NCBI GenBank assembly: GCA_046347475.1
Contig: JAXMGD010000001.1
Span: 186,001 to 250,000, forward strand
Source of the DNA: CAMCXE01 sp046347475
GTDB lineage: Bacteria > Pseudomonadota > Gammaproteobacteria > Pseudomonadales > Cellvibrionaceae
DNA length: 64,000 nt
Direction: 5' to 3'
Numbering within the stretch: the stretch's first letter is position 1; every line of letters begins with the position of its first letter. The translations under genes and the position numbers were made by a program. Below, one piece after another: positions 8,701 through 20,946 of the stretch. The notes beneath the pieces were generated by a model, which was not told the origin of the DNA, did not search any database, and worked only from the letters and a program-made list of their open reading frames with translations.

Positions 8701-9799
8701 TAAAAAAGGCGCCCCGGTTACCGACGAAATGTTGGATGAGCTGGATAAAAAAGACTGGTTCAAACTGCGCATGAATGAAGAGCATTTGAACGAGCAGCTG
8801 GAAAAGGCGGAGGCCCAATTGGCCGAGCGTCGCAAAGAGCTGGATGAGCGCTTTGAAGATAAAAAACGCAAACTGGAAACCGGCGATGACCTGGCTCCAG
8901 GTGTGTTGAAGATCGTTAAGGTGTACCTGGCGATCAAGCGTCGCATCCAGCCCGGTGACAAAATGGCCGGACGCCACGGTAACAAAGGGGTTATCTCGGT
9001 CATTATGCCTGTGGAAGACATGCCCAATGACGAGAACGGCGTGCCTGTGGACATAGTGCTCAACCCTCTGGGTGTACCTTCGCGGATGAACGTAGGTCAG
9101 GTGCTGGAGATGCACTTGGGCCTTGCCGCAAAAGGCCTGGGCGAGAAGATCAACGGCATGCTGGTGCAGCAAAAAGCCGTTGCTGAGGTGCGTAGCTTCT
9201 TAGAAGAGATCTACAACAAAACCGGCAGCGCTCGCGATAAAGAAGACTTGGCCAGCCTGTCCGACAACGAAGTGTTGGAGTTGGCTCGCAACCTAGTGGA
9301 CGGTGTGCCCATGGCAACGCCTGTATTCGACGGTGCCAAAGAGTCAGAAATCAAAGCTCTGCTGCGCCTTGCTGACATGCCGGAATCCGGTCAGATGCAA
9401 CTCTACGATGGCCGTACCGGCGACGCCTTCCAGCGTCACACCACGGTTGGCTACATGTATATGTTGAAACTGAACCACTTGGTGGATGACAAGATGCACG
9501 CCCGTTCAACCGGTTCGTACAGCTTGGTTACCCAGCAGCCCCTCGGCGGTAAAGCCCAGTTTGGTGGTCAGCGTTTTGGAGAGATGGAAGTGTGGGCGCT
9601 GGAAGCCTATGGCGCCGCGTACACCTTACAAGAAATGCTCACCGTGAAGTCCGATGACGTGGCGGGCCGTACCAAGATGTATAAAAACATCGTGGATGGC
9701 GACCACCGTATGGAGCCAGGCATGCCGGAGTCTTTCAACGTATTGGTGAAAGAGATCCGCTCCTTGGCGATCAACATCGAACTGGAAAACGAAGCCTAA
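5714..9799 (+). CDS. rpoB: DNA-directed RNA polymerase beta subunit
   Basis: RpoB forms one pincer of the RNA polymerase core and much of the catalytic cleft. The protein is 1361 residues (E. coli 1342). The rifampicin-binding cluster is intact and wild-type in appearance (GSSQLSQFMDQNNPLSE, then HKRRVSALGPGG). The nucleotide-binding region (RHGNKGV) and the C-terminal segment (GGQRFGEMEVWALEAYGA) are present. It is co-transcribed with rplJL through the attenuator and with rpoC 66 bases downstream. Confidence 0.99.
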   Translation: MAYSYTEKKRIRKDFGKLPHIMDVPYLLAIQLDSYRKFTQADLPPQSRFDIGLHAAFKSVFPILSYSGNAALEYVSYNLGKAAFDVNECVLRGATYAVPLRVKVRLIIYDKESSTKAIKDIKEQEVYMGEIPLMTDNGTFVINGTERVIVSQLHRSPGVFFEHDKGKTHSSGKLLYSARIIPYRGSWLDFEFDPKDLVFVRIDRRRKLPATILLRALGYSSQQMLEMFYETNKFRIEADHNLKLELVPARLRGDVASFDITDKDGKIIIEEGKRITPRHIRQMEKAGVDELSVPRDYLLGRFLARDVVDTNTGEVVIECNTEITNEVVNGLIKAGVKEFETIYTNELDCGPFVADTLRSDSARTQLEALVEIYRMMRPGEPPTKESAETLFQNLFFSPERYDLSAVGRMKFNRRLGREAEQGEGTLSNDDIVDVLKTLIAIRNGKGVVDDIDHLGNRRVRSVGEMAENQFRVGLVRVERAVKERLSMAESEGLMPQDLVNAKPVAAAVKEFFGSSQLSQFMDQNNPLSEVTHKRRVSALGPGGLTRERAGFEVRDVHATHYGRVCPIETPEGPNIGLINSLATYARTNSYGFLESPVRRVVNGKVTNDIEYLSAITESQYVIAQASATLDAEGRLIDELVSVRHQMEFALMPPTEVQYMDVSPRQVVSVAASLIPFLEHDDANRALMGSNMQRQAVPTLKAQKPLVGTGMERNVASDSGVCVVAKRGGVVDRVDAGRIVIRVANNEVEAGEAGVDIYNLTKYTRSNQNTCINQRPIVRLGDTVSRGDILADGPSVDLGELALGQNMRIAFMPWNGYNYEDSILVSERVVQEDRFTTIHIQELTCIARDTKLGSEEITADIPNVGEGALAKLDESGIVYIGAEVGPGDILVGKVTPKGETQLTPEEKLLRAIFGEKASDVKDTSLRVPTSTKGTVIDVQVFTRDGLEKDQRSREIEKAQLNKVRKDLNEEYRIVEQATFERLRAALVGQIASGGKTVKKGAPVTDEMLDELDKKDWFKLRMNEEHLNEQLEKAEAQLAERRKELDERFEDKKRKLETGDDLAPGVLKIVKVYLAIKRRIQPGDKMAGRHGNKGVISVIMPVEDMPNDENGVPVDIVLNPLGVPSRMNVGQVLEMHLGLAAKGLGEKINGMLVQQKAVAEVRSFLEEIYNKTGSARDKEDLASLSDNEVLELARNLVDGVPMATPVFDGAKESEIKALLRLADMPESGQMQLYDGRTGDAFQRHTTVGYMYMLKLNHLVDDKMHARSTGSYSLVTQQPLGGKAQFGGQRFGEMEVWALEAYGAAYTLQEMLTVKSDDVAGRTKMYKNIVDGDHRMEPGMPESFNVLVKEIRSLAINIELENEA

Positions 9800-9812
9800 T
9801 CAACCCGTGATA

Positions 9813-9841
9813 CAAGGCGGCGGGGACGAGTCCCCGCCTTG
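9813..9841 (+). other. Intergenic hairpin between rpoB and rpoC
   Basis: CAAGGCG and GGGGA (with a GCG bulge between) pair with TCCCCGCCTTG around a CGAG loop. No U tract follows, and the structure ends just before the rpoC ribosome site (AGGAGA, 9854-9859). It may be a processing or stability element in the rpoBC message. Confidence 0.45.
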
Positions 9842-9865
9842 CGCTGCCCCCACAGGAGAACGCTC

Positions 9866-14092
<4,227 letters not shown>

Positions 14093-14102
14093 TTCGTCGA
14101 GT

Positions 14103-14134
14103 TGATGCCCTTTGCCACTAAGGCAAGGGCATCA
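14103..14134 (+). terminator. Hairpin after rpoC
   Basis: TGATGCCCTTTGCC (14103-14116) pairs with GGCAAGGGCATCA (14122-14134), with one bulged T and a short loop. There is no U tract, since TTGACGG, the -35 box of the rpsL promoter, follows at once. The hairpin separates rpoBC from the str operon. Confidence 0.6.
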
Positions 14135-14136
14135 GC

Positions 14137-14176
14137 TTGACGGTAGCGGGAGGCATCATTAGAATGCGCCTCCCGC
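14137..14176 (+). promoter_or_regulatory. Promoter of the str operon (rpsL) overlapped by a 9-bp inverted repeat
   Basis: TTGACG (14137-14142), a 17-base spacer, TAGAAT (14160-14165) and the discriminator CGCCTCC (14167-14173) form a strong promoter about 100 bases before rpsL. A perfect 9-bp inverted repeat, GCGGGAGGC (14146-14154) and GCCTCCCGC (14168-14176), flanks the -10 box. The repeat could be an operator. Alternatively it could act in RNA as a late terminator for rpoC, since ATTTTC follows. Confidence 0.75.
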
Positions 14177-14277
14177 ATTTTCTGTGGGAGGGTGTTTGGC
14201 ACCCTTACATTTTGTTTAATTAATCCCTTTGCCGTTTTTATTAACTCAGCAAAGACAATTTTTTGGAGTCCATTTTC

Positions 14278-14649
14278 ATGGCAACGATCAACCAGTTGGT
14301 TCGTAAGCCGAGAAAACGTAAGGTTCAGAAGAGTGACGTACCAGCGTTGCAAAACTGCCCTCAACGTCGCGGTGTTTGCACCCGCGTTTACACCACAACC
14401 CCTAAGAAGCCAAACTCAGCTCTGCGTAAAGTGTGCCGTGTGCGCCTGACCAATGGCTACGAAGTAACCTCTTATATCGGTGGTGAAGGGCATAACTTGC
14501 AAGAGCACAGTGTAGTGTTAATCCGTGGCGGTCGTGTAAAAGACTTGCCTGGTGTGCGCTACCACACGGTGCGCGGTTCTCTGGATACTGCAGGTGTTGC
14601 TAAGCGTAAGCAAGCACGCTCTAAGTACGGTACTAAGCGTCCTAAATAA
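14278..14649 (+). CDS. rpsL: 30S ribosomal protein S12
   Basis: S12 lies at the decoding centre and controls accuracy. The ATG at 14278 behind TTTGGAG gives 123 residues starting MATINQLVRKPR, as in the family. The loop TPKKPNSALRK and the later GGRVKDLPGVRYH keep the lysines whose changes give streptomycin resistance, so the allele looks drug-sensitive. It is the first gene of rpsL-rpsG-fusA-tuf. Confidence 0.98.
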   Translation: MATINQLVRKPRKRKVQKSDVPALQNCPQRRGVCTRVYTTTPKKPNSALRKVCRVRLTNGYEVTSYIGGEGHNLQEHSVVLIRGGRVKDLPGVRYHTVRGSLDTAGVAKRKQARSKYGTKRPK

Positions 14650-14734
14650 GGTCGTTTAACGTTTCTCGTTATACCAACCAGTAAGGCTGAGCCTTTTAGT
14701 CTCAGACAAACCTGAATACAAGTGAGTCATTTTT

Positions 14735-15205
14735 ATGCCAAGAAGACGCGTAGTCGCTAAGCGTGAAATCCTTCCCGATCCAAAATTCGGAAGTCAAACG
14801 CTGGCGAAATTTATGAACCACGTGATGATCAGCGGAAAAAAATCTGTAGCCGAGCGTATCGTCTACGGAGCCCTGGCCACCGTGGGAGAAAAACTCAAGA
14901 AAGATCCAGTGCAAGTGTTTGAAGAAGCACTGGAAAACGTAGCTCCTCTGGTGGAAGTTAAATCCCGCCGTGTAGGTGGTGCTACGTACCAAGTGCCAGT
15001 AGAAGTTCGCCCTTCTCGTCGCACCGCCCTGGCCATGCGCTGGTTGGTGGAATACTCCCGCAACCGCGGTGAGAAATCCATGCCCGCCCGCTTAGCCGGT
15101 GAACTGATCGATGCAGCCCAAAATAAAGGCGGCGCGGTTAAAAAGCGTGAAGACGTACACCGCATGGCAGAAGCCAACAAGGCCTTCTCGCACTTCCGTT
15201 TCTAA
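14735..15205 (+). CDS. rpsG: 30S ribosomal protein S7
   Basis: S7 starts assembly of the 30S head and lines the E site. The 156 residues begin MPRRRVVAKREI and contain the signature of 16S rRNA contact (KSRRVGGATYQVPVEVRP, near 76-93). In E. coli S7 is the translational repressor of the str operon. A terminator-like hairpin follows. Confidence 0.98.
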   Translation: MPRRRVVAKREILPDPKFGSQTLAKFMNHVMISGKKSVAERIVYGALATVGEKLKKDPVQVFEEALENVAPLVEVKSRRVGGATYQVPVEVRPSRRTALAMRWLVEYSRNRGEKSMPARLAGELIDAAQNKGGAVKKREDVHRMAEANKAFSHFRF

Positions 15206-15225
15206 TGCGATCACTCGCTTGAAAC

Positions 15226-15254
15226 AAAAGGCAGCTATCATGCTGCCTTTTTCT
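15226..15254 (+). terminator. Terminator-like hairpin between rpsG and fusA
   Basis: AAAAGGCAGC (15226-15235) pairs with GCTGCCTTTT (15242-15251) around TATCAT, with more T residues after. This is a good Rho-independent shape inside what is normally one operon, so it probably attenuates fusA-tuf or marks a separate fusA promoter downstream. Confidence 0.75.
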
Positions 15255-15285
15255 TCATCTAGCATCCACTAATTTGGGGCTCACC

Positions 15286-17385
15286 GTGGCACGCAAAACT
15301 CCCATCGCACGCTACCGCAATATAGGTATCTGCGCCCACGTAGACGCAGGTAAAACCACCACTACCGAACGCGTTCTCTTTTACACGGGTGTGTCGCATA
15401 AAATCGGTGAGGTTCATGATGGCGCCGCCACCATGGACTGGATGGCCCAAGAACAAGAGCGTGGTATCACCATCACCTCAGCCGCCACCACCTGCTTCTG
15501 GAAGGGGATGGGGCAACAATTTGAAGACCACCGCATCAATATCATCGACACCCCAGGCCACGTTGACTTCACCATTGAGGTTGAGCGTTCGCTGCGGGTG
15601 TTGGATGGTGCGGTAGTTGTGTTATGCGGCACCTCTGGCGTGCAGCCGCAGACTGAAACCGTCTGGCGTCAAGCGAACAAATATCATGTGCCGCGTTTGG
15701 TGTTCGTTAACAAAATGGATCGCACTGGGGCGGATTTTCGCCGCGTGGTTGCGCAGCTCAAAAACCGCCTGGGCGCCAACCCTGTGCCTCTGCAAATGAC
15801 CATCGGCGCTGAGGAACACTTCAAGGGCGTGGTCGACCTGATCAAGATGAAAGCCATTATTTGGAATGAGCAAGACCAGGGTATGACCTTCACCTACGGC
15901 GACATTCCTGCCGAGATGGAGGATGAATGCGAAGAAATGCGCAGCTTCCTGGTGGAATCCGCTGCGGAAGCCAATGATGAGTTCATGGATAAATACCTCG
16001 GGGGCGATATGCTCAGCGAGGAAGAAATTAAAGCGGGTATCCGCGCGCGTACTTTGGCTGGTGAGATTATTCCCGTCATAGGCGGTTCAGCCTTTAAGAA
16101 TAAGGGCGTGCAGGCCATGCTGGATGCGGTGATTGAATACCTGCCTGCGCCTACCGAGGTTAAGCCCATCGAGGGCATCTTGGATAATGGCCAGCCCGCT
16201 GTGCGCCACGCAGATGATGCAGCTCCGTTCGCCGCGCTGGCGTTTAAGATTGCCACCGACCCTTTCGTGGGGACCTTGACCTTCTTCCGAGTCTATTCCG
16301 GCACGCTCAATTCCGGTGACGCCGTGTACAACCCCGTTAAGGGCCGTAAGGAGCGCATTGGCCGCATGGTGCAAATGCACGCCAATCAGCGCGATGAAAT
16401 TAAAGAAGTCTTGGCTGGTGATATAGCTGCTGGCATAGGTCTTAAAGATGTCACTACAGGCGACACCCTCTGTGCCATAGAGAGTGTAATCACGCTTGAG
16501 CGTATGGAATTTCCTGAGCCGGTGATTTCCCTGGCGGTGGAGCCTAGAACCCAGGCTGATCAGGAGAAAATGGGGGTTGCTTTGGGCAAATTGGCCCAAG
16601 AAGATCCCTCGTTCCGCGTAAAAACCGACGAAGAAACCGGCCAGATTATTATCTCCGGTATGGGCGAGTTGCACCTGGATATCATCGTTGATCGTATGCG
16701 CCGTGAGTTCAACGTCGAGGCCAATGTAGGTAAGCCTCAGGTGGCCTACCGCGAAGCGATTCGCAACACCTGTGAAATCGAAGGCAAATTCGTGCGGCAA
16801 TCTGGCGGCCGAGGCCAATACGGCCACTGTTGGATCCGCTTTGAGCCTGCTGAAAAAGAAGGTTTGGAGTTTGTTAACGAGGTGGTTGGCGGTGTGGTAC
16901 CAAAGGAATTTATCCCGGCCATAGGTAAGGGCATTGAAGAGCAAATGAAAAACGGTGTGCTGGCGGGTTATCCTCTGCTGGGCTTAAAGGCAACCGTGTA
17001 CGATGGGTCATATCACGATGTGGACTCGTCGGAAATGGCCTTTAAAATAGCGGCTTCCATGGCCACTAAAAAGCTTTCGCAGCACGGCGGGGCAGTATTG
17101 CTTGAGCCTGTCATGAAGGTTGAAGTCATTACGCCGGAGGAAAATATGGGTGATGTGGTGGGTGATCTCAATCGCCGCCGCGGGCTGATATTGGGTATGG
17201 AAGAGTCCTCCATGGGTAAAATTATCAACGCTGAGGTGCCCTTGGCGGAGATGTTTGGCTATGCCACGGCTCTGCGGTCGGCAACCCAGGGGCGCGCTAC
17301 CTACTCGATGGAATTTGCTCAGTACAGCGAAGCACCAGCAAACATTGTCAAAGAAATTATCGCCAGAAACACAACGGGCGGCTAA
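15286..17385 (+). CDS. fusA: Elongation factor G
   Basis: EF-G is the GTPase that drives translocation of tRNAs and mRNA. The GTG at 15286 gives 699 residues beginning MARKTPIARYRNIGICAHVD, which matches the family. A TTG four codons earlier is in frame but unsupported. G motifs AHVDAGKTT, DTPGHVDF and NKMD are present, followed by domains II-V. The ribosome site is weak (TTGGGG). It is the third gene of the str operon, with tuf copy 2 48 bases downstream. Confidence 0.97.
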   Translation: MARKTPIARYRNIGICAHVDAGKTTTTERVLFYTGVSHKIGEVHDGAATMDWMAQEQERGITITSAATTCFWKGMGQQFEDHRINIIDTPGHVDFTIEVERSLRVLDGAVVVLCGTSGVQPQTETVWRQANKYHVPRLVFVNKMDRTGADFRRVVAQLKNRLGANPVPLQMTIGAEEHFKGVVDLIKMKAIIWNEQDQGMTFTYGDIPAEMEDECEEMRSFLVESAAEANDEFMDKYLGGDMLSEEEIKAGIRARTLAGEIIPVIGGSAFKNKGVQAMLDAVIEYLPAPTEVKPIEGILDNGQPAVRHADDAAPFAALAFKIATDPFVGTLTFFRVYSGTLNSGDAVYNPVKGRKERIGRMVQMHANQRDEIKEVLAGDIAAGIGLKDVTTGDTLCAIESVITLERMEFPEPVISLAVEPRTQADQEKMGVALGKLAQEDPSFRVKTDEETGQIIISGMGELHLDIIVDRMRREFNVEANVGKPQVAYREAIRNTCEIEGKFVRQSGGRGQYGHCWIRFEPAEKEGLEFVNEVVGGVVPKEFIPAIGKGIEEQMKNGVLAGYPLLGLKATVYDGSYHDVDSSEMAFKIAASMATKKLSQHGGAVLLEPVMKVEVITPEENMGDVVGDLNRRRGLILGMEESSMGKIINAEVPLAEMFGYATALRSATQGRATYSMEFAQYSEAPANIVKEIIARNTTGG

Positions 17386-17433
17386 AGTACGCAAACTTTT
17401 TTAACGTAGAAACCTTTTTAAGAGGAAATAACA

Positions 17434-18657
17434 GTGGCAAAGGCTAAATTTGAACGTAACAAACCCCACGTAAACGTCGGCACAATCGGCCACGTAGACC
17501 ACGGTAAAACGACGCTGACAGCAGCTCTTACCCGCGTATGCGCTGAAACTTGGGGTGGTCAAGCGGTTGCTTTTGACGGTATCGACAAAGCACCAGAAGA
17601 AAAAGCCCGTGGTATCACCATCTCTACCTCACACGTAGAGTACGACTCAGCTGATCGTCACTACGCCCACGTAGACTGCCCAGGCCACGCCGACTATGTT
17701 AAAAACATGATCACCGGTGCGGCGCAAATGGACGGTGCGATCCTGGTCTGCGGTACCACTGACGGCCCCATGCCACAAACTCGCGAGCACATCCTGCTGT
17801 CTCGCCAAGTAGGCGTACCTTACATCGTTGTGTTCCTGAACAAAGCCGACCTGTTGGCCGACGACTGTGGCGGCGTAGGATCTGACGAATACAACGAAAT
17901 GCTTGAACTGGTTGAGATGGAAATTCGCGACCTGTTGAACACCTACGAATTCCCCGGTGACGACACTCCCATCATTGCAGGTTCTGCATTGATGGCTTTG
18001 GAAGGTAAAGACGACAACGAATTGGGCGTATCTGCTGTTCGTAAATTAGTACAAGCGCTTGATTCCTACATCCCACAGCCAGAGCGCGCCATCGACAGAC
18101 CGTTCTTGATGCCAATCGAAGACGTATTCTCTATTTCTGGCCGCGGTACCGTAGTAACTGGCCGTGTAGAGCGTGGCATTGTAAAAGTGGGCGAAGAAGT
18201 TGAAATCGTTGGTATTCGCGCCACCACTAAAACCACCTGTACCGGTGTAGAAATGTTCCGTAAATTGCTCGACGAAGGTCGCGCTGGTGAGAACGTAGGT
18301 GTGTTGTTGCGCGGTACCAAGCGTGACGAAGTTGAGCGTGGTCAAGTATTGGCCAAGCCAGGCACTATCAAGCCGCACACCCACTTCGAAGCAGAAGTAT
18401 ACGTATTGTCCAAAGACGAAGGTGGTCGTCACACGCCTTTCTTCAAAGGCTACCGTCCACAGTTCTACTTCCGTACCACTGACGTAACTGGCGCCTGTGA
18501 GCTGCCTGAAGGCGTTGAAATGGTTATGCCCGGTGACAACATCCAAATGAAAGTCACCCTGATCGCTCCCATTGCGATGGAAGACGGTCTGCGCTTTGCG
18601 ATCCGCGAAGGCGGCCGTACAGTAGGCGCGGGTGTTGTTGCTAAAATTCTCGCTTAA
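17434..18657 (+). CDS. tuf: Elongation factor Tu, copy 2
   Basis: This is a 407-residue EF-Tu with the same amino-acid sequence as copy 1 (711-1934), starting at GTG behind AAGAGGAAAT. The two coding sequences differ at the start codon and at four silent third positions in the last 130 bases (18531, 18543, 18564, 18630). This is the tufA position, at the end of the str operon. Near identity across a pair separated by 15.5 kb is the usual result of gene conversion. A strong terminator follows. Confidence 0.98.
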   Translation: MAKAKFERNKPHVNVGTIGHVDHGKTTLTAALTRVCAETWGGQAVAFDGIDKAPEEKARGITISTSHVEYDSADRHYAHVDCPGHADYVKNMITGAAQMDGAILVCGTTDGPMPQTREHILLSRQVGVPYIVVFLNKADLLADDCGGVGSDEYNEMLELVEMEIRDLLNTYEFPGDDTPIIAGSALMALEGKDDNELGVSAVRKLVQALDSYIPQPERAIDRPFLMPIEDVFSISGRGTVVTGRVERGIVKVGEEVEIVGIRATTKTTCTGVEMFRKLLDEGRAGENVGVLLRGTKRDEVERGQVLAKPGTIKPHTHFEAEVYVLSKDEGGRHTPFFKGYRPQFYFRTTDVTGACELPEGVEMVMPGDNIQMKVTLIAPIAMEDGLRFAIREGGRTVGAGVVAKILA

Positions 18658-18691
18658 TTTATAAGCGCAGAAGCTGTCTGCAAAAACCGAT

Positions 18692-18720
18692 AAAAAGGGG
18701 CCTTGGGCCCCTTTTTATTT
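18692..18720 (+). terminator. Rho-independent terminator of the str operon
   Basis: AAAAAGGGGCC (18692-18702) pairs with GGCCCCTTTTT (18706-18716) around TTG, followed by ATTTT. This 11-bp stem with a U tract ends the rpsL-tuf transcript. Confidence 0.93.
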
Positions 18721-18845
18721 TCGGATTTTGGCGGCAAAGGTATTTTAATTTTTTAAACGGATTGACTCTCGGGGGTGTTTTTTCTGGCGCCTGATGGGTA
18801 TGGTCATGCCTGTGAATGGTTCGGCAAAATAATTGCAAATAAGGC

Positions 18846-18883
18846 TTGACGGGGTAGGGGGGCATACATAGAATTGCGCCTCC
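18846..18883 (+). promoter_or_regulatory. Promoter of the S10 operon
   Basis: TTGACG (18846-18851), a 17-base spacer, TAGAAT (18869-18874) and the discriminator CGCCTCC (18877-18883) lie about 75 bases before rpsJ. Spacer and discriminator resemble the rpsL promoter closely (both contain GTAG, GGG and GGCAT in order). The inverted repeat seen at rpsL is only partly kept (GGGGGC against GCCTCC). Confidence 0.82.
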
Positions 18884-18955
18884 ATTTTGTGGGTGCCTGA
18901 TTAGAAGTAGGGCACAGCACGAAAGTTCTTTAAAAATTCTGGAGTTTTGGTTCAC

Positions 18956-19267
18956 ATGACGAATCAGCGTATTCGAATTCGCTTGAAGGCCTTTGATCAT
19001 AAGTTGATTGATGCCTCCACACAAGAAATCGTGGAAACTGCAAAGCGTACCGGTGCCCAAGTGCGCGGTCCGATTCCGCTGCCCACACGCAAAGAACGCT
19101 TCACTGTTTTGATTTCGCCGCACGTTAACAAAGATGCGCGTGATCAATACGAAATCCGTACTCACAAGCGTCTGTTAGACATTGTTGAGCCAACTGAAAA
19201 GACTGTTGACGCACTGATGAAGCTGGATCTTGCAGCCGGTGTAGAAGTTCAAATCAGTCTTGGTTAA
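18956..19267 (+). CDS. rpsJ: 30S ribosomal protein S10 (NusE)
   Basis: S10 is part of the 30S head and, as NusE, joins NusG and NusB in antitermination. The ATG at 18956 gives 103 residues starting MTNQRIRIRLKAFDHK, matching E. coli S10. Three extra upstream codons are possible but not family-like. It is the first gene of the S10 operon, with a ribosome site TCTGGAG. Confidence 0.98.
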   Translation: MTNQRIRIRLKAFDHKLIDASTQEIVETAKRTGAQVRGPIPLPTRKERFTVLISPHVNKDARDQYEIRTHKRLLDIVEPTEKTVDALMKLDLAAGVEVQISLG

Positions 19268-19359
19268 AACTCCAAGCCAGCCCTTAAAAAGGGGTGTGTA
19301 ACGCTCTGAAATGGGCGGCCATAGCGGGTAAGAGCCCCGTACACTAAGAGGTCATAAAA

Positions 19360-20004
19360 ATGAATATCGGTATTGTCGGCCGCAAAAGCGGTATGACACG
19401 TCTATTTACAGCGGATGGTTCATCCATTCCTGTTACTGTGATTGAGGCTCGGCCCAATCGCATCACTCAGCTTAAGAGTCTGGAGTCCGACGGCTACACA
19501 GCCGTGCAGGTGACTGTGGGTTCTCGCAAAGCGTCCCGCGTGGTTAAGCCTGCCAAAGGTCATTTTGAAAAAGCGCAAGTTGAAGCCGGTGCTAGCAGCT
19601 GGGAATTGCGTGCTGATTCTTTGGACGCTTTCTCTGTCGGTGGTCAAATTACTGTTGAAGCCTTCGCTGAAGGTCAAATCGTGGATGTTACCGGTCAATC
19701 CAAGGGTAAGGGTTTCCAGGGCGTAATTAAGCGCTGGAACTTCTCCATGCAGGATGCGACCCACGGTAACTCACGTTCTCACCGTGCTCCCGGTTCTATT
19801 GGTCAAAACCAAACCCCAGGTCGCGTTTACAAAGGCAAGAAAATGGCCGGTCATATGGGCGCTGAGCGCGTGACCGTGCAAAGCCTCGAGATTGTTAAGG
19901 TCGACGTAGCGCGCAACCTTCTTTTAATAAAAGGTGCGGTTCCAGGTGCTCCCGGTGGTGACGTGATCGTGCGTCCTGCTGTTAAAGCGCGTAAAAACGG
20001 TTAA
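19360..20004 (+). CDS. rplC: 50S ribosomal protein L3
   Basis: L3 binds 23S rRNA near the peptidyl-transferase centre and is needed early in assembly. The 214 residues contain the family core GKGFQGVIKRWNF and GSIGQNQTPGRVYKGKKM, including the glutamine that is methylated in E. coli. A 92-base gap separates it from rpsJ, and rplD follows after 18 bases. Confidence 0.97.
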   Translation: MNIGIVGRKSGMTRLFTADGSSIPVTVIEARPNRITQLKSLESDGYTAVQVTVGSRKASRVVKPAKGHFEKAQVEAGASSWELRADSLDAFSVGGQITVEAFAEGQIVDVTGQSKGKGFQGVIKRWNFSMQDATHGNSRSHRAPGSIGQNQTPGRVYKGKKMAGHMGAERVTVQSLEIVKVDVARNLLLIKGAVPGAPGGDVIVRPAVKARKNG

Positions 20005-20022
20005 TTTCCGAGGGGGTCGTCC

Positions 20023-20640
20023 GTGGAAATCAATATTGCAACAGCTAACGGTGCTGCTGCTGGGACCCTGAGTGTTTCAGACGTTGCATTTGGTAGAGAG
20101 TTTAATCAAGACTTGGTGCACCAAGCTGTAGTAGCTTACATGGCTGGTGGTCGTCAGGGCAGTAAAGCACAAAAAAACCGCTCCGATGTGTCGGGTGGTG
20201 GCAGAAAACCTTGGAAGCAAAAAGGTTCGGGTCGGGCGCGTGCCGGTAGTATCCGTAGCCCGCTTTGGAGAGGGGGCGGTACCACGTTCGCCGCTCGCCC
20301 ACGCAACTTCGATCAGAAGCTCAACAAGAAAATGTATCGCGCGGCTGTGCAATGCATCTTGTCTGAACTGGTTCGTCAGGATCGCTTAGTTTTGGTTCAG
20401 GATTTCGATGTTGAATCGCCTAAAACCAAAACTCTGTTGGCTAAATTGACCGCAATGAATTTGACCAATGCGTTAATCGTTGGCGATGCAGTGAGCGAAA
20501 ATCTGTATTTGGCTGCTCGTAACTTACACAACATTGACGTGCGAGATGCGCAGGCGATTGATCCTGTAAGTCTGATTCGTTTTGACAAAGTGGTCGTGAC
20601 CGTTGCAGCCCTCAAAAAACTTGAGGAGTCTCTGGTATGA
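20023..20640 (+). CDS. rplD: 50S ribosomal protein L4
   Basis: L4 lines the exit tunnel and, in E. coli, represses the S10 operon at both transcription and translation. The 205 residues start at GTG 20023 behind GAGGGGGT and begin MEINIATANG. The extended loop (GGGRKPWKQKGSGRARAGS) that reaches the tunnel constriction is present near residues 61-79. The end overlaps rplW by four bases (ATGA). Confidence 0.97.
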   Translation: MEINIATANGAAAGTLSVSDVAFGREFNQDLVHQAVVAYMAGGRQGSKAQKNRSDVSGGGRKPWKQKGSGRARAGSIRSPLWRGGGTTFAARPRNFDQKLNKKMYRAAVQCILSELVRQDRLVLVQDFDVESPKTKTLLAKLTAMNLTNALIVGDAVSENLYLAARNLHNIDVRDAQAIDPVSLIRFDKVVVTVAALKKLEESLV

Positions 20641-20933
20641 ATCAAGAGCGAATCTATAAGATTTTGTTAGCGCCTGTGGTGTCAGAGAAAACCTCTGTAA
20701 TCGCAGAGTCTTCTAACCAAGTCGTATTCAAAGTGCTGAAAAATGCCACTAAGCCTGAAATCAAAACTGCCATTGAAAAACTGTTCAATGTGAAAGTGCA
20801 AAATGTTCAGGTGTTAAACGTCAAAGGTAAGACCAAGCGTACTCGCCACGGTTTGGGCGTGAAAAGCGACTGGAAAAAAGCCTACGTCCGTCTTGAAGCA
20901 GGTCAAGAATTTGACCTGGCTGTAGCTGAATAA
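20637..20933 (+). CDS. rplW: 50S ribosomal protein L23
   Basis: L23 sits at the tunnel exit and docks trigger factor and SRP. The 98 residues have the family pattern (YKILLAPVVSEKT, then VKGKTKRTRHGLG). Its ATG overlaps the rplD stop codon, which implies translational coupling. Confidence 0.97.
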   Translation: MNQERIYKILLAPVVSEKTSVIAESSNQVVFKVLKNATKPEIKTAIEKLFNVKVQNVQVLNVKGKTKRTRHGLGVKSDWKKAYVRLEAGQEFDLAVAE

Positions 20934-20946
20934 GGAGTGCGTAGAA

